The notes under the pieces are model-generated. The model ran no database searches. It worked only from the letters and a program-made list of their open reading frames with translations, and was not told the origin of the DNA. Shown here piece after piece: positions 22,306 to 34,502 of a stretch of 64,000 nucleotides of DNA; position 1 is the stretch's first letter, and every line of letters begins with the position of its first letter. The translations under genes were made by a program, and so were the position numbers. Source of the stretch: Pleurodeles waltl (Eukaryota > Chordata > Amphibia > Caudata > Salamandridae); the NCBI RefSeq assembly GCF_031143425.1, contig NC_090446.1:653873717-653937716 (forward strand), written 5' to 3'.

Positions 22306-24069
22306 TTGGTGAACACTGCATGCCTCCTGGGCTGTTACTCCTATGCGATCTGGGACTCGGTTGAGCAAGTGCTGTCTATGGTCTTGGAGGAGGCTCGTGC
22401 CATACTCTCTCAGGCTATTGCCTGCAGATGGGATGCAGTTAAGTTTGCCATCCATTTTGGTATGGATACAACCGCATCACTGGGCAGAGCAATTTTTTTG
22501 TTGATGGTCTTTCGGCACCCCGCCAAGACTACTGTTTTTTCTGGGGCTGTCCAAACATTGCTTATGGACATGCCCTTTAATAGCTCACATCTCTTCGGAG
22601 AGAAGGCAGACTCGGCACTAGAGCGCTTTAAGGGCTCATGGGCCATAGACAGGTCCTTGGTTCTATTCATGGTCCCTTGTCACTTTTGGACTGCCTTTCA
22701 CCCCTTTCCTGGCCACAGAAGGGGCTTCCAACTGCATCAGTATCTTCCCAGCCACCACTGCCAACAAGTTTCCACGCCCTTTTGTGCCCGAGGACATGAT
22801 TCCCACATACCACGTGGGACAGGTAGCCAGAGGTCAGGCCAGTCCATCACTTCCCCTGCAGCTGCATCCTCCAAGCCCCTTTGGTTTGCCCTCCTATTAT
22901 CACAGGCATCCACTGGAGGCACAATACGCTATCACCTGCTCCACTGGAGTTTAACAACATCAGACACTTGGGTACTACAAATTGAACAAAAGGGCTATTC
23001 CATCCCCTTTGCGGCTACCTCTCCACTCATACCATCCACTTACGACTGGTTGACTAAGGACCACTTTTTCTTACTCTGCCAGGAAGTAACTGATCTCTTG
23101 GCCAAAGGAGCTATAAAGAGGGTGCGGGCATCAGTAATAAGTTGTAGTTGCTATTCCAGTTACTTTCTGTTGCCCAAGAAGGATGGAAGCCTTCGTCCTA
23201 TACTCAAACTGAAGCTTCTCAATCTCTTCCTCAAACAGGAGGGATTCAGAATGCTCATGCTCGCCCAAGTTCTGTCTGCCCTGAATCCGGGAGACTCAGT
23301 AGTGGCCCTGGACTTGCAGGGCACATATCTTCACATCCCCGTCATGCCTGGTTTCAGTGAAACAGACTCTGAGTTTGTTGGCATCATAACCGCCTGTATT
23401 CTGCTAGTGGTGCATGCCTGCTGGCATAGGTGTGCTCTGCAGTGGGGCTTGAAGTTTCAGTGGGCACAGCATCAGGGAAATCTCTCTAACAGGGTCCATA
23501 TCTCAGAGGGAACTGCAACAGATTTACAATGGTGGCTGACGAACAGCGGCAGCCCCCTATCTGTTCCCCAGCCAGAACTGACAGTGATGACAGATGCATC
23601 AGTCCTGGGCTGGGGCAGTCACCTGGGAAAGGTCAGGATCAGAAGACTCTGGTCTCTGGCAGAGTCTGGGCTCCACAAAACATGCTAGAGTTTTGGGTGA
23701 TTCATTTAGCATTGAAGACCTTTCTACCCTCCATTAACGGAAGGTTAGTGTAGATGTTCACGGACAACACCACTGCCATTTAGTACTGCAAAAAGAAGGC
23801 CAATAAGAAGATGCTCTGCATCTATGAACATGGCTGGAACACCAAGGTACCTCCCTGATGGTTCAACTCCTTGCAGGCTCTCTGAATGCCAAAGTCGACA
23901 AGCTCACCCGTCGATGCCTAGTGGATCACAAATGGTGTCTCCATCCAGAGGTGACACAAAGTCTCTTTCAAGAGTGAGGAGAACCTTGATGGGATCAGTT
24001 TGCCACCTCCAAGAAAGCCGTAATTTGTGCTGGACATTCCTTGATGGCTCTTGCTTAGCAACACATTAT
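22306..24069 (+). pseudogene. DIRS reverse transcriptase and RNase H remnant
   Basis: One frame is open from 22306 to 23688. It contains LLAKGAIKRV, YFLLPKKDGSLRPIL and SVVALDLQGTYLHIPV, the N-terminal motifs of DIRS RT. It then jumps to DLQWWL and LTVMTDASVLGWGSHLG, the start of RNase H. The RT palm with the catalytic YxDD-type box is missing in between (about 23370-23490), so this is an internal deletion. Further RNase H pieces (FTDNTTAI near 23760; KVDKLTRRCL near 23890) follow with stops and frame changes. H3 interrupts the sequence at 24069. Confidence 0.78.
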
Positions 24070-24667
24070 GGCCCTCATTACAACATTGGCGGTAAAAGCC
24101 GCTTACCGCTGTGCAGAAGACCGCGAACACACCGCTGCGGCAGCGGTATTCCGCCACGGTCATTATGACCCACTGCTCGGAATCCGCCAAAATTGAGACA
24201 CCCACACAAGTCCGCCACACCAAAGGTCAGTGATAAACTGACGATAACAAAACCTCCACCGTCACGCCAACAGAAATACGCCCACACTATCACGACCCAC
24301 GAATCCACGCGGCGGTCTTTCACCCGTGGTATTCCATTAGTGGTACACACCGCCGCGCTCAAAGTACACACACTCTTACAAAACACAGCCACATTGGACA
24401 AATCAAAATACACACACATGATACACATACACACACCACTCCCACACACCCATTACAATATAAAACACACACCCACATCACACACAAACCCCTACGACCA
24501 AAATACCGAAAGAAGGCCAGAGAGAGACACTACAAACTACTACCAAGCATCCACAGGCACACAATACCATCACCCACATAACTTCCACACACCACACACA
24601 ACACACCACTAAATATCACCTCACACATCACAACACACACCACCCCACACATCACCCACACCACCCC

Positions 24668-26144
24668 ATGGCACGTCAAAGACACCCTAGGTTCTCTGAG
24701 GAGGAGCTCAGGGTCATGGTGGAGGAAATCGTCCGGGTAGAGCCACATCTATTCGGATCACAGGTGCAGCACACCTCCATAGCTAGGAAGATGGAGCTAT
24801 GGCGAAGAATAGTGGACAGGGTCAACGCAGTGGACAGCACCCAAGAAATAGGGATGACATCAGGAAGAGGTGGAACGACCTACGGGGGAAGGTGCGTTCC
24901 GTAGTATCAAGACACCACCTTGCTGTTCAGTGTACTTTCGGCAGACCCCCACCTCCTAACCCACAACTAACAACATGGGAGGAGCAAGTCTTGGCGATTC
25001 TGCATCCTGAGGGCCTCGCAGGAGTAGATGGAGGAATGGACTCTGGTAAGGCAATGCTTTACTACTATATCCCCCACCCTACCTGCATGCCACTAACATA
25101 CCCCCACCCTCGCCCTCACCCCCATCACTCCAACTCCTCAAAAATGTCCCAATATCACAAACCACACATCCCAACACCAAGCCCTGCATGCAACAACAAA
25201 GCATGGGCACCCATCACCAAGGCATGGCCACTGCACATACCCATACACCCCCCTAAACCACCATCACACAAGGTCCCACACAGGAATGCAAGCACTGGGG
25301 TACACGGTCACCCACCCATTGCACACCATGGCACACACAGATGCAATAAACATCCTTTTATACACCTGCAGGACCCCTACCCAACGTCACCAGACAGGAG
25401 GGTCCACACATGTCCACACCACCAACAGAAGAGGCCCACAGTGATGACAGCAGCTCTGTCCAACTGGATCTAGATGACCAGCCCGGCCCATCTGGGACCT
25501 CGGGACAGTCGGTTCCCCTCACACTGGCACAGGCCACCACAGAGCTTCCCCCCTCTGGAAACACCAGCACAGCACCCACCCAGCGGGCCCATACCTCTGT
25601 CCCCAGGACACGTCAATCAGTAGTGTGTCCACCACTACAGGAAACCCATGCTAACCCACCACCCCAACAACAACAGGGACCTGGGGGCAGTGGCAGTGGG
25701 CACACAGTCCAGGGGACAGAGGCCCAGGAACACAGGGGAACTGGGAGGGCTGCTGTGCGACAGGGGGAGGACAGGCCCAGGGAACCCACTCTCCACGAGG
25801 TCCTCTCCAACATCATGGGAGTGTACCATCATTCCCAGGAGACAATGGCAACGGTACTGGCAAAGTTTCAGGAGACCCAGCGGCTGCAGGAGGAACAGTA
25901 TTTGGGCTTCAGGGAGGAACTCAGATCCATCAATTCTACCCTGGGCACCATCGTAGGGGTGCTGAAGGAAGTCCTCAACACCAGGAGGGACACTGTGGCA
26001 CAACAAGGGGCCCCTGACACTAGCCTGGACGATGAACTGCCCACTACCTCCGCCGGCGCTAGTGGACAGGAGGCATCGCCACAGGACCACGACACCAGCA
26101 CCCCACCCCCTGCAGATGGAGAACCACCCGCAAGCGGTCCCTGA
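24668..26144 (+). pseudogene. Gene A, Myb/SANT-like protein, frameshifted (H3)
   Basis: Exon 1 is 24668-25045 (378 bp, one base short); donor ctctg|gtaagg; acceptor cctgcag at 25371; exon 2 runs from 25372. A single G is missing near 24830 (gtggacag where H1 has gtgggacag), which ends the frame within the SANT domain. Exon 2 is open to 26144 and includes the helical segment (MGVYHHSQETMATVLAK). A missing C in the run near 26128 replaces the basic C-terminal tail by a stop. Confidence 0.83.
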
Positions 26145-28064
26145 GATCCAGGACAAAGACAGAGAACAATGCCAAGACCCCCGCTAAGAAATGAGACTGC
26201 ACTGAATGTCATCCTTTTGTCCCACCTTGTCACCCTGTCCGTCCTCAAACTGCCCCAGCTCCACTTCCTATGCCCCTTTGGGCAATGCACCTGTGGGACT
26301 AATAGACTGGACTCTGCCATGGAGATTCCTCCACCATCACCCCTCACCATTTTACAGCACCCTCCAATATTTAGCACTTAAATAAACACCCTTACAGCAC
26401 AAAACAATCTGGAGTCTGTTTGTGATTTCGAAATAGTGTATTAGCAATTACAGTGACAAAATGCTCTTTCAATTGTAATGTCAACATACCTATGTCACAC
26501 AGCTCGAGTCCATGAGGAAACAAAGCAGATGTCACACAGTGGGACCCACATCTGTGAAATCGTAAGGGAAAGTGACAACTCAGTGACCATACACTGGGTG
26601 AAAACGACAGACAGTAGAGAGGTAGTAGTGTTAAAGTACATGTTGTAGGCAGGTTTGTATTCTTACCTGTCTCACTGGAAGTATAGCAGGATCACCGAGT
26701 TCCTGTTGTCGATGTCCTCTTCTTCTGCTTCCTAGTCTTCACTGTCCACAGGCTCCACAGCTGCCACAACACCTTCATCTGGACCATCCTCCTGCAGAAA
26801 AGGCACCTGTCGTCGCAAAGCTAAGTTGTGAAGCATACAGCAGGCCACGATGATCTGGCACACCTTCTTTGGTGAGTAGAATAGGGATCCACCTATCATA
26901 TGGAGGCACCTGAACCTGGCCTTCAGGGGGCCGAAGGTCTGCTCTATAATCCTCCTAGTTCGCCCATGGGGATCATTGTAGCGTTCCTCTGCCCTTGTCC
27001 TGGGATTCCTCACTGGGGTCAGTAGCCATGACAGGTTGGGGTAACCAGAGTTACCTGCAAATGGCGAGGGACAACTGTTAGACACACACTAACCTGTAGG
27101 GATATCCCCAGACCCAGACAACCATTCCCACTGACTTGCTTCCAGGTGCTCACCTAATAGCCACACACGGTGCCTCTTGAGTTGCCCCATCAAATACGGG
27201 ATGCTGCTGTTCCACAGGATGTAAGCGTCATGCACTGAGCCAGGGAATTTGGCATTCACATGGGAGATGTACTGGTCTGCCAAACACACCATCTGCACAT
27301 TCGTCAAAAGATTACTCTTCCGGTTTCTGTACACCTGTTCACTCCTGCGGGGGGTACCAAAGCCACATGTGTCCCATCAATGGCACGTATGATGTTGGGG
27401 AAATGTCCCAGGGCATAGAAATCACCTTTCACTGTAGGCAAATCCTCCACCTGAGGGAAAATGATATAGATTTGCATGTGTTTCAGCAGGGCAGACAACA
27501 CTCTGGACAACACGTTGGAAAACATAGGCTGGGACATCCCTGATGCTATGGCCACTGTTGTTTGAAATGACCCACTTGCAAGGAAATGGAGTACTGACAG
27601 CACCTGCACTAGAGGGGGGATTCCTGTGGGATGGCGGATAGCTGACATCTGGTCTGGCTCCAACTGGGCACACAGTTCCAGGATTGTGGCACGATCAAGC
27701 CTGTAGGTGATGATCACATGTCTTTCCTCCATTGTCGACAGGTCCACCAGCAGTCTGTACACCGGAGGATGCCGCCATCTCCTCACATGTCCCAGCGGTC
27801 GGTGCCTATGAAGGACAACAGCGAGCACAGAGTCAACCAACTCAGAGGTATGTACCCACAGCCTACACAGAACACAATTCATAATCCGAAATTTGCATGT
27901 ATGAGTGTTGAAACAAGGCCTAGGTATGTGTGACGCAGTTAAAAATCAAGCCATGTATGCCCCTGAAATGGCGTCTGCCTGACCTGTAAAGTGGGACAAT
28001 GGGATGTGAGGTAACTGCGCTGGCATTGTACACCGTTGCGGTAGGCGGTCGAAGACCGCGGCGC

Positions 28065-28165
28065 AATTCTGCATTGGTTAACATTGGACCCTATGGGACC
28101 CAGGAGCCAATGACGATGTCCGCTGGCTGTGACTGTACGCACCGCCGCGGACGTGACCGCCATTT
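28065..28165 (+). promoter_or_regulatory. Central promoter region of gene C, H3
   Basis: ATTGG near 28072 and CCAAT near 28106 in the same opposed arrangement and spacing as in H1. Ggcggt/accgcc motifs lie either side and a gaccgccatttt element just upstream of exon 1. Confidence 0.5.
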
Positions 28166-28253
28166 TCTCTCTGTTCAATCACTCGATACCTGATCTTCGA
28201 CAGGAGAGGACCTACACTGCAAGTGCTGCTGTGACCTCAGTCTGGAAGAGACA

Positions 28254-30768
28254 ATGGCTCGTGCGTCTGGGGAAAGGGCCCCTGTCTTCACCATGGAGGA
28301 GTTGGAGAAACTCGTGGATGGGGTCCTCCCCCAGTACACGCTACTCTACGGTCCTCCAGACAAACAGGTAAGTACACTGGGAGCATGCTGTATGGGCTAT
28401 GCCTGTGTGGAGTCGGGTGGATGAAAGATGGGGGGGGGGGGAATGAGGCGTGCATGAAACGACGGTGAGTGCATGTGCCACATGGCAAGGGTAGGGATGG
28501 GGGCCAATGACTGTGACAGTGCAGTTGGTAATAACTTTTATTTTTCCCCTGCACAATTCATGTAGGTCAGCGCCCACCAGAAGAAGGACATCTGGCATGC
28601 CATCGCCAAGGACGTCCGGACCCTGGGGGTCTATCACAGACGGAGCACCCACTGCCGTAAAAGATGGGAGGACATTCGCCGCTGGAGCAAGAAGACGGCG
28701 GTGGCCCAGCTGGGGATGGCCTCCCAACGTTGGAGGGGTGCCGTCGCACCATGACCCCCCTGATGTTCAGGATCCTGGCGGTGGCGTACCCGGAGTTGGA
28801 TGGGCGCTTGAGGGCATCAGAGCAGCCACAAGGGGGTGAGTACACTCTCATTCAACTGATTCAGCGCGCAGTGTATGTGTCTGGGTGGGGTAGGTGGGCT
28901 GTGGGTTTCCCTAGGCCAGGGCGAGTGTGCTAGTTAGGTCCCCTTCTTCTGGAAGACCCTGAGGCACCCCACCCCATCTGTGTACAGTGCCAAGTACACC
29001 TAGTCAGGCTCCTGTGACACCCATGTGTGCAAATGTCGGCCATAGGCTTGTAGGCCATGTCACAGGGATTGAACAGTGGACCCCAAGTGCGCAGCGTAGT
29101 GCAGGGAGCTTCTGTGTCTGTCGTGTCCGCCAACTGTAGCGGTAATGCATGCACTCAACATGTCTTTCTTCTGTCGTCACCCCCCCTTTTTGTGGTCCCC
29201 CTGTTCTTGTGTGCATTACCATCATCAGGCGGAGGAGCAGTGGCACTGGAGCAGGAGGGAGCTGCATCCCACATGGCCCTGGAGGGCGACACTACGGAGT
29301 CTGAATTCACCAGTGGGACGGAGGGCGAGGGGAGCTCCACGGCGGGTAGGAGCTGACACCAGTGATACGGACTCGTCCTCTGATGGGACCTCCCTTGTGG
29401 TGGCGGCCACATCTGTGCCCCCGCATCTACAGGTACAGCCGCCACCCCCCCTACCAGCACCGCCCTCCCAGCAGCCCCTCAGCCTTTGCCCCGTGCCCGC
29501 TCACCCAGGAGGGTGAGCATCACCTTCGCCCCAGGCACCTCAGGCCCTGACCTCCTCAGGTCCCTCACTGTTGGGCAGTCTAACATTTTGAATGCCATCC
29601 AGGGTGTAGAGAGGCAGTTGCAACAAACCAATGCATTCCTGGAGGGCATTCATTCTGGTCAGGCAGCCCTTCAGCGAGCTTTTCAGACTCTGGCCTCAGC
29701 ACTGATGGCAGCTATTGTCCCTGTCTCTAGCCTCCCCCCTCCAACTTCCTCCACCCAGACCCACACCCCTGTACCTCAGCCTACCCCAAGCACACCATCA
29801 GCTCAGGCAAACATAAGCACCACACATCCCACAGGCACTCACGCAAGCATCACACACATGCAGACACACCAACATCCACTGCCTCCCCTGTGTCCCCCTC
29901 CTCGTCTCCCTCCTCCCTCCCAGTCTCGTCTCCACTCACACCTGCATGCACTGCATCTACACCCACTACTTCCATCACCAGCACACACACCACCACACCC
30001 CGCTCACGTGCAGTCACCACCCCCACTACCATTCACACGTCCCCTGTGTCCTCTCCCAGTGTGTCTGTGACGCCACCTCCCAAGGTACACAAAGGCAGGC
30101 ACACACCCACCCAACAGCCATCCACCTCACGACAGCCTCCAGCGAATGCACCTTCACCCAAAGTCACCAAACGTACATCTCCTACAACCACAACCTCTTC
30201 CTCCACTCCCAAACCCCCTCCAGCTACCCGTCCCGGTGTTCCCAAGAAACTTTTCCTGTCCACCCTTGACCTTGTTCCCTCACCTCCCCCACCCCGTCAG
30301 TCTCCTAGGGCCCGACTCTCCAGGTCCCAACCTAGCACCTCAGCCACAACATCTCCAGGACCAGTGGTGCCAGTAGTCACCGGATTCTGGAGTGCACCAG
30401 GCAGCAGGGCAGCCAGTATGGCAAGGAGCCACAGCAAGGACAGTCCCCCACCTGTCAAGCATCAAAAGTTGGCCAGTGCCTGGCGGGAGAGGGGGAAGAC
30501 TCCAGCCACCAAAGCCGCTCCCAGGGGTACAGGTGGAGGTGTAGAGTCAGCTGCGACACATTCCAAGGTGGGGAAGGGCCACAAGAAACCCGGCAAGTCT
30601 GGGAAGAGCAGCACGGCGGAGAAGACCGCCATCATCCCCGCTGCCCAGGAGGCCACCGCCATCATCCCCGCTGCCCAGAAGGCCACCGCCATCATCCCCG
30701 CTGGCTGCCCAGGAGGCCACCGCCATCAGCCCCGCTGGCCAGGAGGCCACCGCCATCAGCCCCGCTAG
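28254..30768 (+). pseudogene. Gene C, second Myb/SANT-like protein (H3)
   Basis: Exon 1 is 28254-28367 (ATG present). Exon 2 is 28566-28835, one base shorter than in H1 and H4 because of a deletion near 28740 that creates a stop. The exon 3 acceptor, gcattag in the other copies, reads gcattac at 29213-29219, so normal splicing is lost. Exon 3 then shows the conserved Ser/Thr/Pro-rich and LLRSLTVGQ parts with frame changes near 29340 and 29560. Its last part (29890-30768) is open and runs into the 30-bp minisatellite, giving ATAIIPAAQ-type peptide repeats. Confidence 0.78.
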
Positions 30769-31160
30769 GCCAGACAGGACCGCCAGCCCCAGCCCCGCTG
30801 GGCCAGACAGGACCGCCAGCCCCAGCCCCGCTGGGCCAGACAGGACCGCCAGCCCCAGCCCCGCTGGGCCAGACAGGACCGCCAGCACCAGCCCCGCTGG
30901 GCCAGACAGGACCGCCAGCACCAGCCCCGCTGGGCCAGACAGGACCGCCAGCAGCTGAGTCGCTGGGCCAGACAGGACCGCCAGCCCCGCTGGGCCAGAC
31001 AGGACCGCCAGCAGCTGAGTCGCTGCCAAGGACCCCGCCGCAACAAGCACCGCTGAACAGGACACCGCTGCCACAAGCACCGCTGAACAGGACACCTCCG
31101 CCACAGGCACCGCTGCCAAGGACACCGCCGCCACAAGCACCGCTGGCCCATGAGCACCAA
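30628..31160 (+). repeat. Minisatellite block 1 of H3 (30-33 bp units)
   Basis: Sub-arrays: 30-bp units with gccatcatccccgctgccca (30628-30765), 33-bp units with gccccgctgggccagacagg (30773-31020), then caccgctg-core units (31020-31160). Sub-array order matches the inverted H2 array, showing common descent followed by separate expansion. Confidence 0.85.
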
Positions 31161-31189
31161 GGGCACTGACGCTACTGAGTCCGCCACGA

Positions 31190-31610
31190 GCAGGATGAAG
31201 GACTCTGGGCACAAAGCCCCCTCCAGAACCAGTGGAGAAAGGCATCCACTACCTCAGTCCTTGGCAGGATGAAGCACTCTGGGCACCAAGCCCCCTCCAG
31301 AACCAGTGGAGAGATACATTCACTCACACAGTCTTTGGCAGGATGAAGCACTCTGGGCACAAAGCCCCCTCCAGAACCAGTGGATAAAGGCATCCACTAC
31401 CTCAGTCCTTGGCAGGATGAAGCACTCTGGGCACAAAGCCCCCTCCAGAACCAGTGGAGAGATACATCCTCTCACACAGTCCTTGGCAGGATGAAGCACT
31501 CTGGGCACAAAGCCCCCTCCAGAACCAGTGGAGAAAGGCATCCACTCACACAGTCCTTGGCAGGATGAAGCACTCTGGGCACAAAGCCCCCTCCAGAACC
31601 AGTGGAGACT
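31190..31610 (+). repeat. Minisatellite block 2 of H3 (~74-bp units)
   Basis: About six copies of a unit holding ggcaggatgaagcactctgg, gcacaaagccccctcc and agaaccagtggaga. Equivalent to 61890-62440 in H5. Confidence 0.9.
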
Positions 31611-31619
31611 GTTATCCAC

Positions 31620-31720
31620 TGGTGAGACTGTGGCTTTGCACTCCCCAGGATTAAACAGTGGGCAAACCACCCACTGTAGAGACTTGACAGACTGTGGCTT
31701 TGCACTCCCCAGGATTGGGG
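31620..31720 (+). repeat. Minisatellite block 3 of H3 (~60-bp units, two copies)
   Basis: Two copies of the gactgtggctttgcactc / cccaggatt unit, the shortest block 3 in the window. Confidence 0.85.
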
Positions 31721-32152
31721 TTACACTCATTTCCTTTTGTCTTTGCATTCTTCTGGGGCGTTTGGGGTGTGTAACTGTAATGTATCATGCTGTATTAGTG
31801 TGTGTGTTGTCGTGGGTGAGGGTGGGGGTGGGGGTGTTGCGTGTGTGTGTCCCTGGTTTTTCCCTCCCCTCCCCTGTATCGTAGGTGCAGTACTCACCGT
31901 GGTCTTCTCCGCCGGTGTTCGTGCTCCTGGTAGAGGAGCAAGAAGATAAGGGCAGGGAAAATGTGAAGCTCTGGTTCCATGGCGTCCTGGTTCCTCGTGG
32001 GGTGTGTAGATGTGAGCGTTTTCCCTTTGAAGTCCTGTTCCCGCCGTGTTTTTGTTCGCGGTGAATCCGCCCCGGAAAAGGTGGCGGATTGGTAGGTTGT
32101 GATACTGTGGGCGGTACATTGTCCTCCACCTGTCTGTTAGTGGTGACCGCCG

Positions 32153-32816
32153 CGCTGTTTGTTTGTACCGCCTTGGCGGTCGGAGTGTTAAAGTGGCTGT
32201 CTTTGTTGGCGGTTTCCGCCACAGTCGTGATTCCATTTTTTTTTCCGCTGGCCTGTTGGCGGTCTTACCGCTGCTTCAACACCGTCCGCCAGGGTTGTAA
32301 TGACCACCTATGTCTCAAGTTGAGCTTTGACCTCATGTATGCCTTTCCGCTGATACCAATCCTTCCCAGAGTTCCTAAGAATATCAGGAACGACCTGACC
32401 AAAGTTATTCTTGTGGTTCCGGACTGTGCATGGGGAGTCTGGTATCCTGATCTGTTGATCGTGAGCATCAGTCCTCCAGTCAAGCGCTGTTTGTTTGTAC
32501 CGCCTTGGCGGTCGGAGTGTTAAAGTGGCTGTCTTTGTTGGTGGTTTCCGCCACGGTCATGATTCCATTTTTTTTTCCGCCAGCCTGTTGGCGGTCTTAC
32601 CGCCGCGTTAACACCGTACGCCAGGATTGTAATGACCACCTATGTCTCAAGTTGAGCTTTGACCTCATGTATGCCTTTCCGCTGATACCAATCCTTCCCA
32701 GAGTTCCTAAGAATATCAGGAACGACCTGACCAAAGTTATTCTTGTGGCTCCGGACTGTGCATGGGGAGTCTGGTATCCTGATCTGTTGAGCGTGAGCAT
32801 CAGTCCTCCAGTCAAG
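32153..32816 (+). repeat. 332-bp tandem duplication across the H3/DIRS junction
   Basis: Unit 1 (32153-32484) and unit 2 (32485-32816) both start cgctgtttgtttgtacc and end cctccagtcaag. Each has the last ~156 bp of H3 and ~176 bp of DIRS flank. The duplication therefore happened after H3 inserted. The second H3 end (to about 32640) is not a separate insertion. Confidence 0.92.
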
Positions 32817-33620
32817 TGTCCCCTTCGGTAGGATCTTCTGTTGCAGCAACAAAGGAAGGTCCTGAACCTGCCCACCCTCTGCCTTCATGCGTGGAGATTG
32901 AGAAGCAACAGTGGACAGCCTTTGACCTTCCTCCCAAAGTCTGTGATGTTATTCTGGCAGTCAGGCTTCCCTCCACCATGGCAGTATATGCCTGCTGCTG
33001 GGACAAATTTGTGGCATGATGTGTATCCAGAAGCATTGATTCCCCTCTCTGCTCCTCTTTCTCAAATCCTATCCAAATTCTACCCAGATAAACTTGTTCT
33101 CCAGACTCATGCCTCCTTTTTCCTGGAGGAAGTCACTCCTTTTTATGTAGGCCAAGCTATTGCCCTGCCTAGTTTTTTGCCCTACCTCATCCTTGCAATG
33201 TAGAGAAAAGACTCCACCGTCTTCACCCAAAAAGTGCATTGTTGTTCTACCTTGACCAACAAAAGAATTCAGGGTGGATGACCAGCTCTTCGTAGGGTAC
33301 ATCAGAGTCAAGAAAGGGAAGGCTGTGCAGAAATAAACTATTCCCTGATGGATAGTTCTCTGCCTACATATCTGTTAAGCCTTGGCCTAGAAGCAATCAA
33401 CTGGGGGCTTCCATGCTCATTCTATCAAAGCCAAAGCTAGGACCACTACGCTAGCTCACAGATTTTGGGTTCTTAACATCTATCAGCCTGCAGTGTAGGC
33501 TTCACTGCACGTTTACTAAGCACAACTGCCTGACAATTCAGGTTCGTCAGTACGGGCATGATGCCTGTTTTATCTTGTGGAACTTTCTGGTCTAAATCGG
33601 GATTCCTTACCAACCCTGCC
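32309..33620 (+). pseudogene. DIRS RNase H end and tyrosine recombinase remnant
   Basis: Resumes the DIRS element after H3. YAFPLIPILPRVPKNI and VILVVPDCAWGVWYPDLL match the tail of DIRS RNase H. Further on, PSTMAVYACCWDKF (about 32975) resembles the N-terminal core-binding part of the recombinase (usually APSTRxLY...KW). QLFVGYIRVKKGKA (about 33285) and AHSIKAKART (about 33415) fit the region before and around the catalytic HxxR, here degraded (usual AHSTR). TFTKHNCLTI (about 33510) fits the common C-terminal block. Stops are frequent. Confidence 0.7.
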
Positions 33621-33754
33621 ATCCTCCCCGTTTTGCGACCTGATTAAAGGGTGAGGGTTTCCCCTAGAAATTCAAACTAGTGTTTAGGCTTCATCATGGT
33701 TCTGCCCTCCTGGCATGGAAAATTGTGAAACGTGAACTGATGTTGGTGCTCCGA

Positions 33755-33915
33755 GCTGGCACCTATGTAAGTAGAGCGTACGTCATTTCCAGTGTGTATG
33801 ATGCAGAAGCAGAGCCAAACAACACCTCCCTCTGTCGCACAGGGGTACTGCTTGAAAATTTCCAGATCCATTCGAACACCTGGAAATAATTCTAGTGTAA
33901 GGAATCTGTGGCTAG
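33755..33915 (-). repeat. DIRS right inverted terminal repeat
   Basis: Reverse complement begins ctagccacagattcc and pairs with 20616-20771. Confidence 0.8.
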
Positions 33916-34502
33916 TTAAAATTTCTACCAGATAAGGCGTTACAGCTGCTCACAGGTTTTAGATTACCCAAGATATTCAGAATGTTTTTGACAGTATAAC
34001 AAATTGACAGGAAGGATCCAAGAATTACTGTTGCACTCTCATTCAAGCAAATATAAAAATCAGAAATATATTCCGAAAATAATTTTGTATTAAAATCCTC
34101 TGGCATTCCCTTATTCACCCTCATTCCACAGCCCAGGTGAAACAACTTCTCAAATCTCTTTAAACATTGAGTGACAGGCTTATGCTCACTAACTCACTCA
34201 ACTGATATAACAAGTTGATTATGATCATGATATGCACTTCTTATAACCTTATAATCCGTTATCTAAAAACCAAAGCAAATAAAATAATAAAATCAATAAC
34301 AGAGGAACACACTCTACCTATAAATATTGTCTTGTACAGTATTAATATTGAGATAATCTTTTGTCTTTTGTCCCTTTGGATCAATGATCTCAGCTATGCT
34401 TTTTTAGGCTCCCAGTAGAGCAATGTACTCGGTTCATGGTGATATTATAACTCTTCATGCACTGTTTCAGGAAGGATTTGTTTTCTTCAGTCAACATTCT
34501 TT
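33916..34502. other. Host spacer between DIRS and H4
   Basis: AT-rich sequence with no supportable gene. Bases 34500-34502 (TTT) are the left target duplication of H4. Confidence 0.5.

Larger units (their letters stand above)
26672..31980 (-). pseudogene. Gene B, Harbinger transposase, D-to-N in active site (H3)
   Basis: Exon 1 is 31980-31898 (83 bp, donor GTGAGT); the acceptor ccttcatag is next to 27805; main exons are 27805-27154 and 27054-26672 around a 99-bp intron (27055-27153). The first catalytic Asp is present (RAIDGTHV), but the second motif reads GNSGYP, so Asp is Asn. There is also a missing base in the C run near 27345-27352, and a TAG at about 26731 that removes the acidic tail. 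The 4.1-kb first intron encloses gene C on the opposite strand. Confidence 0.84.
24070..32308 (+). mobile_element. Harbinger copy H3 (8.2 kb), nested in DIRS
   Basis: Starts ggccctcattac and ends gtaatgaccacc, flanked by TAT (24067-24069 and 32309-32311). Removing it restores a continuous DIRS RNase H/recombinase region, which proves nesting and dates H3 as younger than the DIRS copy. It carries genes A, B and C, all broken. The transposase has the 99-bp intron and a catalytic substitution. Confidence 0.93.
20616..33915 (+). mobile_element. DIRS-type retroelement, split by Harbinger H3
   Basis: The left terminus (20616 to about 20771) and the right terminus (about 33755-33915) are inverted repeats of one another: ctagccacagattcc at the left, ggaatctgtggctag at the right, with similarity over ~155 bp. 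Inverted rather than direct termini, and no target duplication, are the mark of DIRS elements. Between them lie a gag-like remnant, RT and RNase H remnants, then H3, then the end of RNase H and a tyrosine recombinase remnant. Stops and frameshifts are many and the copy is dead. Confidence 0.85.

Noticed and set aside
32485..32640. A seventh Harbinger insertion ending at 32640
   Set aside because: It is the second unit of the 332-bp tandem duplication and has the same DIRS flank, not a new target site.
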